Source of the DNA: Acanthaster planci
Lineage: Eukaryota > Echinodermata > Asteroidea > Valvatida > Acanthasteridae
Assembly (NCBI RefSeq): GCF_001949145.1
Contig: NW_019091453.1
Coordinates: 419,019 to 483,018 of the forward strand
Length of the DNA stretch: 64,000 nucleotides
Reading direction: 5' to 3'
Positions 39,011 to 50,083 of the stretch are shown here, one piece after another. The notes beneath the pieces were generated by a model, which made no database searches, was not told the origin of the DNA, and worked only from the letters and a program-made list of their open reading frames with translations. The translations under genes and the position numbers were made by a program. Positions within the stretch are counted from its first letter, which is position 1. Each line of letters opens with the position of its first letter.

Positions 39011-39820
39011 GCTTGGTAAGTTCTGAGTGAAGGACAGATGTTTTCAATGTTTTTTATTTTGTTATTTTATTCAAAAAAAAAGTGTCAGGCTAGGCTGGCA
39101 GCTCAGGCGTGCTGGCCTTTGTACGAAAAATATCCAGGAAACCAGGTCCTGCGAGGTCATGACGTGTTTTTCATTTCCATGGTGGTATGTAATCAAAAAA
39201 GCATTTTTGCGTGGCGCCACCAACGGTACAAGCATGGAACGTTTTTCAAAAACCTGCAGAATTGGTCCATTTTTTTGGTTGCATTATTACTATTTATTAA
39301 GAAGTCATAGTGCCACTTTACATGTATAACTTATTACTTAGATACCACTTGCGTATATTAAACCGTATTCCCATTTTTTTCACCACCGTTGCGGTTGCTC
39401 TTTAATTAAAAGGCCCCAAGTCAGCTACAATGAGTAAACCACAACAATATTCTTAACAGCCTGTACACAGACTAATTGAATTACTATTAATTGGGTTTGA
39501 CCATGAAAAAAAGAAGCTCACAAATAAATTAAAAACCAATCCCCCTCCTCCAAAAAGCTTATGCTAATCCAATCATTGGCCATCCTGACATTTATACACA
39601 AAATTTGCCAGTTTAACGTGCAGATCATACCCAGCTAAGTACTTGTTTTGGTTGAAGAAAGTACCAAGGCTACTGGAAAGAATTCTACCCAGAAACAGTC
39701 ACTACAACTACACCTCATTCATGTATAATACTGTATTATTACTTATATTTTTCTGTTGTCAATCTCAATCTCCTTCTACAGACTCTTCCCACATCTGTTT
39801 CTCTCCTAGCTCTTACCTAC

Positions 39821-39917
39821 CTGCCCCTCCATCCAGGGTTCCTGCTTCATCCGTTGATCCCTGACATGCAGAATGCTGAGCTCTGAGCCTTGTGGTTATC
39901 TGGTTGGTCACAACCAC
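39821..39917 (-). CDS. RAD51B: RAD51B exon with NQITT motif (equivalent of human coding exon 8)
   Basis: This 97-nt exon encodes 32 residues plus one base of the next codon. It starts VVVTNQITTRLRAQ and ends near TLDGGA. The hydrophobic strand followed by TNQITT is the RecA-fold strand leading into loop L2, and vertebrate RAD51B has VILTNQITT at the same place. The acceptor is strong (pyrimidine tract ending in ttccctag just above 39917). The donor reads GCAG|GTAGGT and leaves phase 1. A second donor four bases on (GTAAGA) would leave phase 2 and would not fit the next exon. After NQITT the sequence is polar and diverged from vertebrates, as expected for the loop before the next strand. Length and phase match the vertebrate exon layout as I remember it. 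Confidence 0.9.
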
Positions 39918-39966
39918 CTAGGGAAGAAAACGAGAATGACAAATGGAAGACACACACTACAGATTA

Positions 39967-40019
39967 CAAAAACAAACAAACAAACAACCCCAACACCCCA
40001 ACAAACAAACAAACAAACA
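39967..40019 (+). repeat. CAAA microsatellite
   Basis: Two runs of CAAA units are split by a CCCCAACACCCC stretch. The site lies in the RAD51B intron about 50 bp upstream, in gene sense, of the exon at 39821-39917. Confidence 0.9.
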
Positions 40020-40222
40020 CCCCAAAGTAAACGCCAAAAAAATTAAGAGAGGCAGGGGAGATAAAAAAACAAGTGGAATACCCCAAAGCTTTTTAGTCTG
40101 CTTGTAAGGAATGTACAAGGCTGTATAGGGTCACGGTGAAGACATCACTTGTATGGGTTACAAGGCATACATGAAATGAGTAACTGAGAAACTGTTTTCA
40201 CCATGGTGCCCATCGTACAGCT

Positions 40223-40475
40223 TTGGTGGAAAGCGGTCGGATGCAGTATTAATGCAGTGCAGTGGGGGTGGGGCTTGATAGGGTATCCCCCTTGAGCAGA
40301 CCCTCCCACTTTATCAGTTAGAGAGAGCCGTGTTGGTGTACGAAACCTTTTTCACCATGTTGGTGGAAAGCAGACGGATGCAGTGTTAATGCAGTGCAGT
40401 GGGGGTGGGGCTTGATAGGGTATCCCCCTTGAGCAGACCCTCCCACTTTATCAGTTAGAGAGAGCTGTGTTGGTG
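40223..40475 (+). repeat. Tandem duplication, 116-bp copies at 137-bp spacing
   Basis: Copies at 40223-40338 and 40360-40475 share TTGGTGGAAAGC, TGCAGTGCAGTGGGGGTGGG, a GGGTATCCCCCTTGAGCAG block and a TTAGAGAGAG block. Only a handful of substitutions separate them. It abuts repeat B copy 2, so it may be a duplicated part of that element or of its insertion site. Confidence 0.85.
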
Positions 40476-40604
40476 GGGAATGTTCAGTGATGCGACTGCA
40501 ACACATACATTTCATAGTCGTTCATAAACTGGGGAAGTGCATTTTCAACCAAAGGAGCCTCTGTTGCTAGGAAAATTGCGCCCTTTTTGGGTCCTGCTTG
40601 GGGC
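40476..40604 (+). repeat. Dispersed repeat B, copy 2
   Basis: It runs from GGGAATGTTCAGTGATGCG through TTTCATAGTCGTT and CCAAAGGAGCC to GTTGCTAGGAAAATTGCGCC. The order matches the inverted copy at 41367-41500, including the GTTGCTAAGAAAATAGCACC end missing from copy 1. It directly follows the 137-bp tandem duplication. Confidence 0.65.
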
Positions 40605-41366
40605 AGATTGTGGAAAAACTACTCCTCCCCCCCCTTTTCCCTCGGAGTTGGAGTCGGAGAGAAATCAATAGGGTGCTTAAAATATTAACTAGGTGTTTCA
40701 TGTAGTTGGAATACAAAGTGCATGTGAATCTTGCGTGTAGAGCTCAGTCTAGGGTCGCCCATTGCAAGGTACATGGGTGAATGCTGACACCAAATGTAGC
40801 CACAACTGCATGCCTCTTCTTGACATGTCTACAGCCTTCTATCTTTTATTCAATAAGCGAAGAATGGCCAGCGTGGGTGTTAACAGTGATGGGAGGAGCA
40901 AAAAGAAAAACTGGCGGAACAAGAAAATGAAGTTTTCAGTCGTCTCCAAGAAGTGCTTTCATAGTTCCTAGGTTTTTATTTTATTTGAGAGAGGGGTGTC
41001 CCAAGATTCTTCAGCTGCCAGTGCCTGTTGGCTTTTGCTCTGTCTCCTCTCCCCGTCCACCCCAAAATGACCCTGGCAAAACCATGGAGCCAGGTCACCA
41101 TTGCCCTAATAACTTTTACCAAGAGCCAATTTTATTGGAACATTCAAAAGTGCCCAAATGGGAGACAGTTCAAGAGCTAGACCCATAAGGTAGATTTGAC
41201 AACCCACATTTTAACCAGTATGATATTTCGGAAGCTCTGGTGGTGTTTCTTGTCTTCATGTTGACTTCAGCAGTGATTAGAATTTGATACCATCACTGGC
41301 AATGGTACCAAGCCAACAAGCAGGTTGAACATGTATGCTCAATGTCTCTTCAACCAATGGAACTCT

Positions 41367-41500
41367 AGCTGGACCAAGAGAGGGTGCTATTTTCTTAGCA
41401 ACGAAGGCTCCTTTGGTCGGAACTGACCTTTGCTGGTTCACAAACAACTAGGAAATGCACGCGTTATGGTCATATCACTATGAACAAAATGAACACTCCC
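41367..41500 (-). repeat. Dispersed repeat B, copy 3 (inverted)
   Basis: On the minus strand it reads GAGTGTTCATTTTGTTCATA, GTGCATTTCCTAGTTGTTTG, GAACCAGCAAAG, CCAAAGGAGCC and GTTGCTAAGAAAATAGCACC. Together with 40476-40604 it forms an inverted pair about 0.8 kb apart inside the RAD51B intron. Confidence 0.65.
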
Positions 41501-43247
41501 AACCGACAAGGTTTTTTTCAATCGACGAGGGCGAGCTTCTGCTTGAGGTGGATAGGGTGTTTAACAATTTGTCAATTTGCACGTGCAGACAAAGTTCAAG
41601 AATACATACAGTGTGGTGTGATGTCTCTTCAGTAATAGTGTCTCATATATGCATAGTCTCCCATCTATATTGCTTCAATTATTCCAAGGGTGAGTGGTGC
41701 ATCATTATTTCATACATGTATGCTTCTAACAATTGCATTTATTGTGGTCAGAAATCATTACAAACCATGTAGGAAGAGTATCAGATGTGAAGATGGAGAA
41801 AATGGCAAAGCTAGTCTTTCCTGGTAAAAATTAGTTTTCCTTTAAATATTTTTATATTTCAAACCAAACTGATTTCCTGTCTAAATGGGGGAGGGGCAAT
41901 GGGTACTGGGGCCACACTGGGGGGGGGGATGTGATGAAGGGGATCAAATTGTTGGTTATCTTCAGATTAATAGCATCAGACGATGTTGCACTTCGGTCAA
42001 CATTTCCCTGAACACAAATGACGTATGAAAACGACAAGGATTGATCTGTGTACGCATTCACCACTCAGAAAAACATGACTGCACTCTGGCTCAGCGAGTG
42101 CATCGAGTGCATCCGCATGGCATACCCTGGTATTTTTGAAGATGTCCCCGGCAGAGACAACCATGGGAGGAATTTGCTGGGGCCAGGGGGGACCAAAATA
42201 GCCTGACGTGACACAGAGGGGGGAAATGATGCATCGAGTCAGGTGCAACATTTGCTGCCTCCAAAACAGCGACAGCAGTGAATGAGCAGACAAAGGGGAA
42301 AGGGGAAAGACACTATTCAACAACCTCTGACCTCATTAGGCAGTTACCTAAACTATTGCTGCTGGATGGTTGCGATAAGAAAATGCAGGCATTATTAACG
42401 CTCTTGTTCAAGTGTGCTGGCATTTCTGGGAAAAAGTGAGAATCTGCTTTAAAAATCTGAGCAGTGCCTATCAAAGCTGGAGGCTACTGGTCAATCTGTT
42501 ACATGAGGAGCCATTTCAATGTGGACTAATTTCAGGCATGACAGAAATTCTGTTCCCAAGGCTGAAAGTGTTGCAACAGGATTTGGAAAATAAATCTGGA
42601 TAATTACTTACAAAATCTAGTTAAGAGTGACACTGTGCAGGCAGTTGCAACTTCTTACTTTGTCTGGCATTTCTATTCATCCAATTAAGCGTCTACCTTC
42701 AGGTTATCAGCTGGTCAGGCTTTCATACAGACTGGCAATTGGAGACCAATGTATTGAATTTTGAAGATGTAACAAGTCTTGAAGTGTTTGCATTTGTAAA
42801 TAAATCTGAAAACCTTTATTTATCAATTAATCAGCCCTACATGCTAACAACCAAGTTGATCATATTTTGGCCAGTAGGCATCAGTGAAAAAAATTAGACT
42901 TCACAGAGAAAAGACATTTTTAAGGAGTCATTTCAGTCTTTCAATATGGGATGAAAATAATTACATGCAGACCAGCTTAGTTTTTTTCCAAATACATGAT
43001 CTGTATGCAACTAGGTTTTCTTCTCTAACTCACAACACCTACCAGGTTTTTTTTTAATCTGTTAACTCTGACTTTGATGTTCATTTTCTCAGTGAAATTT
43101 CACCAGTGAGTGCTTAACGGGACATGAGTAATTATTCCTCGTTCTCGGGAGCTATCATCACATCCACACAATCAGTTGGCTTGGTTGAGAGAACTGATTG
43201 ACTTAGCAAGGTTTGCTTCAGACAATCATGCAATGGAAGGTATTGCA

Positions 43248-43306
43248 CATGCTCAGAACTATGCACACATGCTCAGTACGATGTGCAAATGCTCAGAACT
43301 GGGTAA
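43248..43306 (+). repeat. Tandem repeat, 20-bp unit, three copies
   Basis: CATGCTCAG recurs at 43248 and 43268, and AATGCTCAG at 43288. The units are about 80% alike (ACATGCTCAGAACTATGCAC type). Confidence 0.75.
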
Positions 43307-43922
43307 AAGGACTGTTATGTTTGTCACCACCAAGCATCTCAAAGTCTCACACTGCAGAGAGACAGAGCCATGTATTCTTTGTAGATACCCTTATTTATTA
43401 CAGCTGTGCAAACAGATACAAAAGCCCCCAATTTTACAGAACAGATTTGAAATCATTAATGGCTGATACACTTGAATGAAGAAGCAGCACCAGGCATAAC
43501 TTTGCTTTCCTGAGAAATGGGACAGCATAGGTATTTACTGATAAAAATCAGACAGGAGTTTCTACCACAGGGATTGAAATGCCACTAACTGGTCAATCAT
43601 TAACAGAGAGTTGTGGGTCCATTGATTCGCAGGCAAAAACAACACTGTGGAGTGACCTACTTTCTTTTGAGGACAAGACAATTATGACTACTACACAAAC
43701 TTGAAGTACAAATACTGAAGGGGAAATTAGCAAAATACGCAAAGTATTTAATCCACTATTCATATATACCTGAGACATCTTCCCTGTTCAGTAATGCGCA
43801 ACATGACCATGTATTAATATGTCATAATGCCCAATGCGATAATGCCTGCTGCGTAAAAACGCAGCACCTGGATACAAGATAATTTAATCCATTCCTATTG
43901 GTCAAGAGTCTGTGTGTGCCAC

Positions 43923-43967
43923 AGTGCTGTATACTCAGTGAATGCCCCTGAAGGCTTGTGAAAAAAC
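43923..43967 (-). repeat. Second copy of the SINE tail
   Basis: CTGTATACTCAGTGAATGCC followed by CCTGAAGGCTTGTGAAAAAAC matches 44061-44106 (CTGTATGCTCAGCGTATGCC and CCCGAAGGCTTGTG) with few changes. It lacks the tRNA-like head. Confidence 0.65.
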
Positions 43968-44060
43968 TATACCTGTTTATTACCTTAACAAAGAACAAAT
44001 ATTCAAAATGAAATCAAAATCCTATAAGTTTGGATTTTTGCCCTTCCCGACGTGTGTTGT

Positions 44061-44193
44061 AACACTGTATGCTCAGCGTATGCCCCCGAAGGCTTGTGAA
44101 AAAACCCAAAAGCGTACTCGGGTGAGACTCGAACCCACAACCTCCTCCTTACTAGTGCAGATGTCTTAACCACTCAAGCACTGAGCTTGCCAG
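44061..44193 (-). mobile_element. tRNA-Thr-derived SINE fragment
   Basis: On the minus strand, 44193 to about 44111 reads like a decayed tRNA. It has GCTTGAGTGGTTAAGAC (box A region), CTAGTAAGGAGGAG (anticodon loop as in Thr-AGT) and GTGGGTTCGAGTCTCAC (T arm and box B). The anticodon stem no longer pairs, so it is not a functional tRNA gene. It continues into a tail with TTTTTTCACAAGCCTTCGG. That tail occurs a second time without the tRNA head at 43923-43967, which supports a repeat family. Confidence 0.7.
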
Positions 44194-44247
44194 TGTCAGC
44201 TGGCTAGTTCGAATTAGATGTAGCAGTGGGTACCCCGAACAACTATT

Positions 44248-44369
44248 TCAAAGATGGATTTGCGCCTGGGAGATGTAAATTAATTTTAGATTTTTGCCCT
44301 TAAAATACACATTGGGAAGGGAAAAGCCCAAAATTAATTTACATCTCCCCAGCACAAATCCATCTTTAA
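44248..44369. repeat. Inverted repeat, about 40-bp arms
   Basis: The left arm (44249-44290) carries AAAGATGGATTTG, GGGAGATGTAAATTAATTTT. The right arm (44329-44369) carries AAAATTAATTTACATCTCCC and CAAATCCATCTTT. The spacer is about 40 bp. It starts about 55 bp beyond the SINE head and may be a small foldback element or the remainder of the same insertion. Confidence 0.75.
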
Positions 44370-46237
44370 AAATCCTATTCTGGACAATATTTTGAACATT
44401 TGTTCCCAATAAGTACAATGGCAAAGTAAAAATTACAAAAAAAAGCCCAATAGCCAAGGAAAAGCTGAATGTCTGCAAGACTGTTTTTGCATCACATTCT
44501 GATTAAAAAAAATGCTGTGGAGGCATTCTGTGTCCCTTCATGTGTCTGTGGAGAGACAGAGAGAGGCTGCCTTTCAAATCCAATTGGCATTTTGCCACAG
44601 AGTAATGACAACTTCAAACTGAGTTGAATAAATGCGCCAATTAACCTGTTTCTTCTGGGACACAAACTTGTTACCCAGTTGTGGGAACCACACACATGGC
44701 ACTTTAATAAATGGTGGCACCAGGAACCATTCTAATTCTGTAGCACTGGAGGCACATACTGTACATTACCCAAGTCGGCAACAAAATGTCAGGCAAGCAT
44801 TTATTAATACGATCAAGACCACCAAAACCTTTAATAAACATCTTGTGAGTTGAGAAATAAATCTTCATATTTATTCTCTTTTTGTGTGACTTTTAAGGAA
44901 AAATCTCCTAGTTTTGTAGCAGTAATCATGCAAAGTATTCCGTGCCAGAGTCTTCACTGTTGCATGCACTCACTCTGCAGCCAGTCTACATGGCCGCCTG
45001 AGGACACAGGCACCCACATGTGACGTAGGCGATCCACAAATGATGCAGACCATGCCACGTGTTGGCAGTTGTTCCACTGTGAGGGCGATTTTCCTCAACT
45101 TTTGAGTTGCTGCACATCTTCAAACAAAAAGTAATCTCAAAACTTTCTGTTGTGAGCACGGATCTCATTTCTTGAAATGGAGAATTTTTAGGGAGCACGA
45201 GGCACGGGTATTGAAAATGAAAACCACCGACTGTCAATATTGGAGGTAGGAATCATAACAACAATGTACAGGAAGGAAGAGGTTTAGGCCCCTAGTGGGA
45301 ACGAATCTAATTGAAATCTCTATTATTGCCCACCCATCGGCTTCTGGATAGTGGGGGAAATTGTTTTGTCTCGCCTCGCTGAGTCAAATCAAATCATACA
45401 AGAAATCCATCTCGCCGCAATGCCCAGATCACCTTCCATGGGCTATAAATAGATGAGAATGCTAAAAATACCATAGCTGAATCTATTTTCAGAGACTGTG
45501 TCCAATGGTGGTACATGAATGACATTGTCCACCCCATACAATCACTGGGACTGTTGAATTGGACAGCAAAGAGAACACGCCCTATCTAGGAAAGCCACGG
45601 GAAACGCATTTGTGGTATGCAGAGTCCAGAGTTTACTCATTTTTTTTTAGATATCTGTGTGAATAGGCCTACCTGACTGAGCTAAAAATGTCCAGAGAAC
45701 TTGCAACGAAGGTCTCCTATAGGTAGAGTCAAGTTCCTAAATTTGGTAATAGGTCAATCAGTTCTTCCAAAAGATACAAGCAACAACCCATACAAAAGAG
45801 TCAGCTGGAAATGATTCTCACTTGTTTGATGATCAAACTTACCTTCCACTTCAATTGAATGGAAAATCAATCTGGCATCATAAAACATTCATTGGGAGAA
45901 TGTGGCACGCATTTACCAACAGAATCAATCAGAATTGACTTGAGCGACTTCTGTATTCATGTGTATTAGAAGAAAGCCATGACATTGCACTTTTGAGGCA
46001 CTAAAAGATTCCCTACTATAAAAAGAGGCTAGACTTGAATCCATTATTTTCAGGCTAATTTCATGCAGCTGCTAAGCACAGGTATTTGTTAAGCACAGAA
46101 AAATAAGGGTTTCTGGTCCATCTGTAGTGTCGTACCGCATCATCTCTGACTAGAAGTACATGTACCCCCTTACAGACAATGCCTTAGCCCTCACCTTGAG
46201 CGGTGTTCTGCCTGGTCTTTTGTTAATATTTATTCAA

Positions 46238-46318
46238 CAAAAAGAAGAGGGCAGGAGCTGATGGGCAATCTTTCAACTAGGCACCTGGCGCACACACTAA
46301 GACCACACATTCCAACAT
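46238..46318 (+). repeat. Dispersed repeat C, copy 2
   Basis: It matches the fragment at 271-338 through GATGGGCAATCTTTCAACTA and GGCACCTGGC, in the same orientation. No further structure was seen. Confidence 0.4.
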
Positions 46319-47871
46319 AAATTGGCCATTGGTGCAGAGTGTATCCCAGCAGGCATCAACCTGTGCTATGCCTGTGGTGTATCCCCACCAAAGGGAGGTC
46401 GACACTGTGTAAAAACTGCCATCTCTTTTTCTGGCTCTGAGCAGATATATACCAATGTTTATGTGACGTTAGACTTGCTTTGCTTTAGCTACAGAACAAT
46501 ACTTTCTAACCAGCTCCACTGAAATTCAACCCTGGCCTTCTATGCTAGGTAAAGGTTTGCGCTGACCAATCACAGAGCACAGGATGAGTTATTCCCTAGT
46601 GCGTAATTTGCATTTATGCCAGAACCCTACCATAATTCACAAATCAATCAATTAAAATAGTTCCAGGTACATCAACAGGCAGCGTGATAAAGAAAAATTA
46701 TGCATATTTGACAGAAAAATATTATTAATAGAAATAGACAGAGATCTGTAAATGCCATAAAATTTTATTTGAAAAAAAAAAGATGTTTAAAAACATCTTC
46801 CTGTTTGAAAAATATATACTGCCCATATATTCACAACTTAGAAAAATAAATACTATTATTCTAAGCCCTTCCCCCCTCCCCAAAAAATTCAGATCTGTAG
46901 TGTTGGGGTTCAGGGAATGAGACCTTTTATAATGATGACATATACAACAGTATAATCATGACAAATGAGAATAGTAAAATAAAAATACTTCTCTAAAAAA
47001 AATGCATCAAGAAATACAAACTTAAGGCCCGGTGGTCCCATGAAACGAGATTTGTTTTTCCCCGGGCTTTCTGGACAGGTTGTTCATGGTGGATTTGAAC
47101 AGATTTTGATCCATTTAGGGTGTTGGCTTATTTACTGATCTGAAAATAAGACCTCACCCAAAGTGCAGTGCCTTCCTTAATCTACAACTTGCCATCTTTT
47201 ATTCTCAGCTGGGACCGAGGAATAAAATGTGCCAGTGAAATACAAGCACCTTGAAAACACTTTAAAAAATCAGGAATTTAAATAAATTTTCTGTGACCAA
47301 GATTTACGTTTACTTGATAATAGGACTAAGACTCAAATAATAACTTCTGATAGCTCCAGGAGATGTGATATAACTGTCACGCCAAGTCTCCAACTGATAA
47401 TCAGATTTCTTCAAAAAAAAAAAAGACTTCCCTCAATTCTCAATTTTGCCATGAAGAAAAATTAAGCCTAGTTTCAAAGCAGTGATCCAAAGCAGTGATC
47501 TATATAAAACATTCAACTTGACTACATTTAACTGAGCTCTACCAAGCGGAAACTCCAAACCAGATGTTTTTTGCATTGTGAAGCATTCCTCTCTCATTAA
47601 GTTCTTATTTGACAAGCAGCAATTTTGTTAAAGATCACCTCTAAGGAAAACATATTTTCTCTGATTTTATCTGTTCAAATAAATATGGAAGCATCCAAAT
47701 TGAACGCAGTGTTATTTTTCTTCAGAGCTCAACTATAACAGGCTAAAGAGGGCTTTTTTCTGTTCATGCCAAGATGCCAATTCTAAATGTACACGGTGTC
47801 GTTTGGAGATAACAGAGAAAAAGGAAAAGAACCCTCGCCCTGTGTTCGTAGTGGATAATCTCTTGTACATG

Positions 47872-47917
47872 TTGTGCATGCCAAACAATGCATGTAGTCA
47901 TTGTTTGGCATGCACAA
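47872..47917. repeat. Perfect hairpin, 19-bp arms and 8-nt loop
   Basis: TTGTGCATGCCAAACAATG at 47872-47890 is followed by the loop CATGTAGT and the exact reverse complement of the first arm at 47899-47917. A second small hairpin (AAGGGTG, TT, CACCCTT) follows at once. The structure could be a transposon remnant, a small-RNA hairpin or a cruciform-forming site. It is shorter than a typical pre-miRNA. Confidence 0.8.
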
Positions 47918-49429
47918 GGGTGTTCACCCTTTTGGCCAATTCAAAATTGCACATACAGAGTATTGTCCAAGGATGCCCCGTTGACAATTGACTGGGTGCA
48001 CTTCGATATATATCAGCATCAGAAGAGTAAAGGTTATGAATCCAGACCTGCCAACCAATCGTTAGAATCACTTTAATATAATCACCCAGGAAGCCGTTGG
48101 TTCCAAAAGATAAACCAGGTTATGAATTTCAAGCTTGCTTAATAATGCAGCACCGTTGTCTGTCGATATCTGTTAATATCGTGCATACTGGATGGTTCAC
48201 ATACTTGCATACTAATGACAACCATTTCCAAAGGACATTTGCCCCAAGGCATTGCCTTTCGATATGTCGGTATCCGTATCTGGCTGCAATATTTTCACAA
48301 TAAACATTGCTGGATTCCGCACCCTTGGAGAAAATTAGCATCACTGAGGAACTGTTGGCTGGCTGATGCATCAACCAAAAAAAAAAAAAAGAACAAGAAA
48401 AGAGGAGAGTGGGATCCTTTTAACACATTATGGGAACTTTAAATTAATGGCCAGACTGATTACCTTGAGGGAGGTATTTTATGCGAGGAAAGTGTTTTTA
48501 CATTAGGCTGAATTTCGAGTTGATGTGAAACATAAACATGGACGTGCATTCATTAAAGTGACACTGATAACTTAAGTTTACGGAAAATTATAAAAGGGTT
48601 TTAACTGGACAGCACTCACAGTAAAATTTAGAAATTATGTTAACTGAGGGAACAGTTCAAAAAGCAAAATATCCAGTAACAAAAAGGGTAGAAATCAGTA
48701 AAGTATGACTCCATCAATAAGGCCAGATTTCATTCGATCATGTCACATGTGTAGACTCATGTTTTTGACTGTTGTGATGTTTTAAGAAGAGCTGTGTGCT
48801 TCCTAGCACACAAAAGCAGCCATACAGCTTACACATGTGTGTCATGGTCAAGATGTTTTGATAAAAATGTGACACTAATAGACTTCGTGGATGTTCTGAT
48901 AAGTAACAAACTCCTGTCCTTTTGCCTAGTATGAAACTATAAATAGATTTGGCACACTTGATTTTAAAACTCTGACCAGTACGTCCTCATGCCTACTTTT
49001 AAATTAACCAATGCAAATACAGATGCGTCATTTCACTTTTTCTAGTGAACAAGAACTGCAATTTTTCTCATGTCAAACCTTGAAAAGATGCTAATCTTCC
49101 ACTCTCTGAACACAATATCTCCACATGAAGCTCAGGCAAACTGAGAAAAATTGATTAGAATTCTGAAAGACTCAACATTCTGCTTCCGGCTGAGGTTCAG
49201 CAAGATACACTGCATTATTACACAATCCCCTTTCACTCGCTTACGTTATCATCCACAATCAGATTATATTTTCCCTCTCTTTCCACTTCCTCCTGACTGA
49301 ATCTCTGCCCTGCATTGCCCTCAAGAAACCCCTATCACTAAGCCTGATCCGTAACCGGAATGGATGGCTCTACACTCCTATTACGCACAACGAGGGCGTG
49401 TCCAGGTTTATTTTTAGCACCATCCAAAA

Positions 49430-49900
49430 TAGTGCAGTGGACTACAAAACGTACTGATTGCTAAGCCCCACGGACAAATTATCGGGCACAGAACAAATTG
49501 TGTTGGCCCGGCTGCTTCTATTCTGAGATGCACCGGCCAGAAGATACGCCGATAATGACCCAGTGACGGAGACAGGTCATTAATTATGTCCGACCTGCTG
49601 ATGTCATCACGGAGATTTTTGGCGGCCAATGACGACAGTGTGCACGGATAGGATGCCGTGAGACTGCTGGTCCCTCGGGAAGTCAACAGCATGCCACAGG
49701 CACTTTTTTCCCTCCTCTTTTGCAAATTTTGGCTGAGATCTGGTTTCAGATGGCCACAGCTGCCCAGTGTCTGTGCATTCTGCTTTATACGCATACGGCA
49801 CCCTTCCAGCAATTTGAGGAGGTTGGAGAGCTGTGAGAAGAGGGAAATTTGACATTGGGGGAATAAATCGCTTGTATTACAGCACCCTGATGGTGACTGC
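49430..49900. promoter_or_regulatory. Candidate conserved noncoding or regulatory block in the long RAD51B intron
   Basis: The block is GC- and CpG-richer than its surroundings and packed with known-looking sites. These include TCATTAATTATG (homeodomain-type), TGATGTCATCA (CRE/AP-1-type palindrome) and TTTTTGGCGG (E2F-like), all between about 49570 and 49635. A 195-residue minus-strand frame (49414-50001) spans it. That frame has no recognisable domain and no exon boundaries, and it overlaps the hairpin at 49951-50050. Regulation is inferred from composition and motif density only. Confidence 0.35.
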
Positions 49901-49950
49901 CAGTCAGACATCACTGATCCCCTGTGGGCCCTGCAACCATCTTTAAAATA

Positions 49951-50050
49951 GAAACTTCCTATTTTGTCTTGGAGCCCCAAGCAGTTCTGCAATGCCACCA
50001 ACTAGCCTATGCATTAAGGCTTGGGGCTCCAAAACAAAATTGGAAGTTTC
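49951..50050. repeat. Near-perfect 100-nt hairpin, 32-bp arms
   Basis: GAAACTTCCTATTTTGTCTT, then GGAGCCCCAAGC (49951-49982), pairs with GCTTGGGGCTCC, then AAAACAAAATTGGAAGTTTC (50019-50050). There are only two mismatched positions. The loop is 36 nt. Dimensions are close to an animal microRNA precursor, though arms this well matched also fit a short foldback MITE. Confidence 0.7.
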
Positions 50051-50083
50051 AGTGTGAGCTTTGATGAAGACAAGTAAAGTTCT

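Noticed and set aside
44111-44193. Functional threonine tRNA gene
   Set aside because: The anticodon stem does not pair and the acceptor stem is degraded. It continues into a repeat tail, so it is SINE sequence.
49414-50001. 195-codon minus-strand frame as a protein gene
   Set aside because: It starts inside the hairpin and shows no recognisable domain, signal or splice structure. Its length is only mildly unusual for a GC-richer block. Treated as a candidate regulatory block instead.
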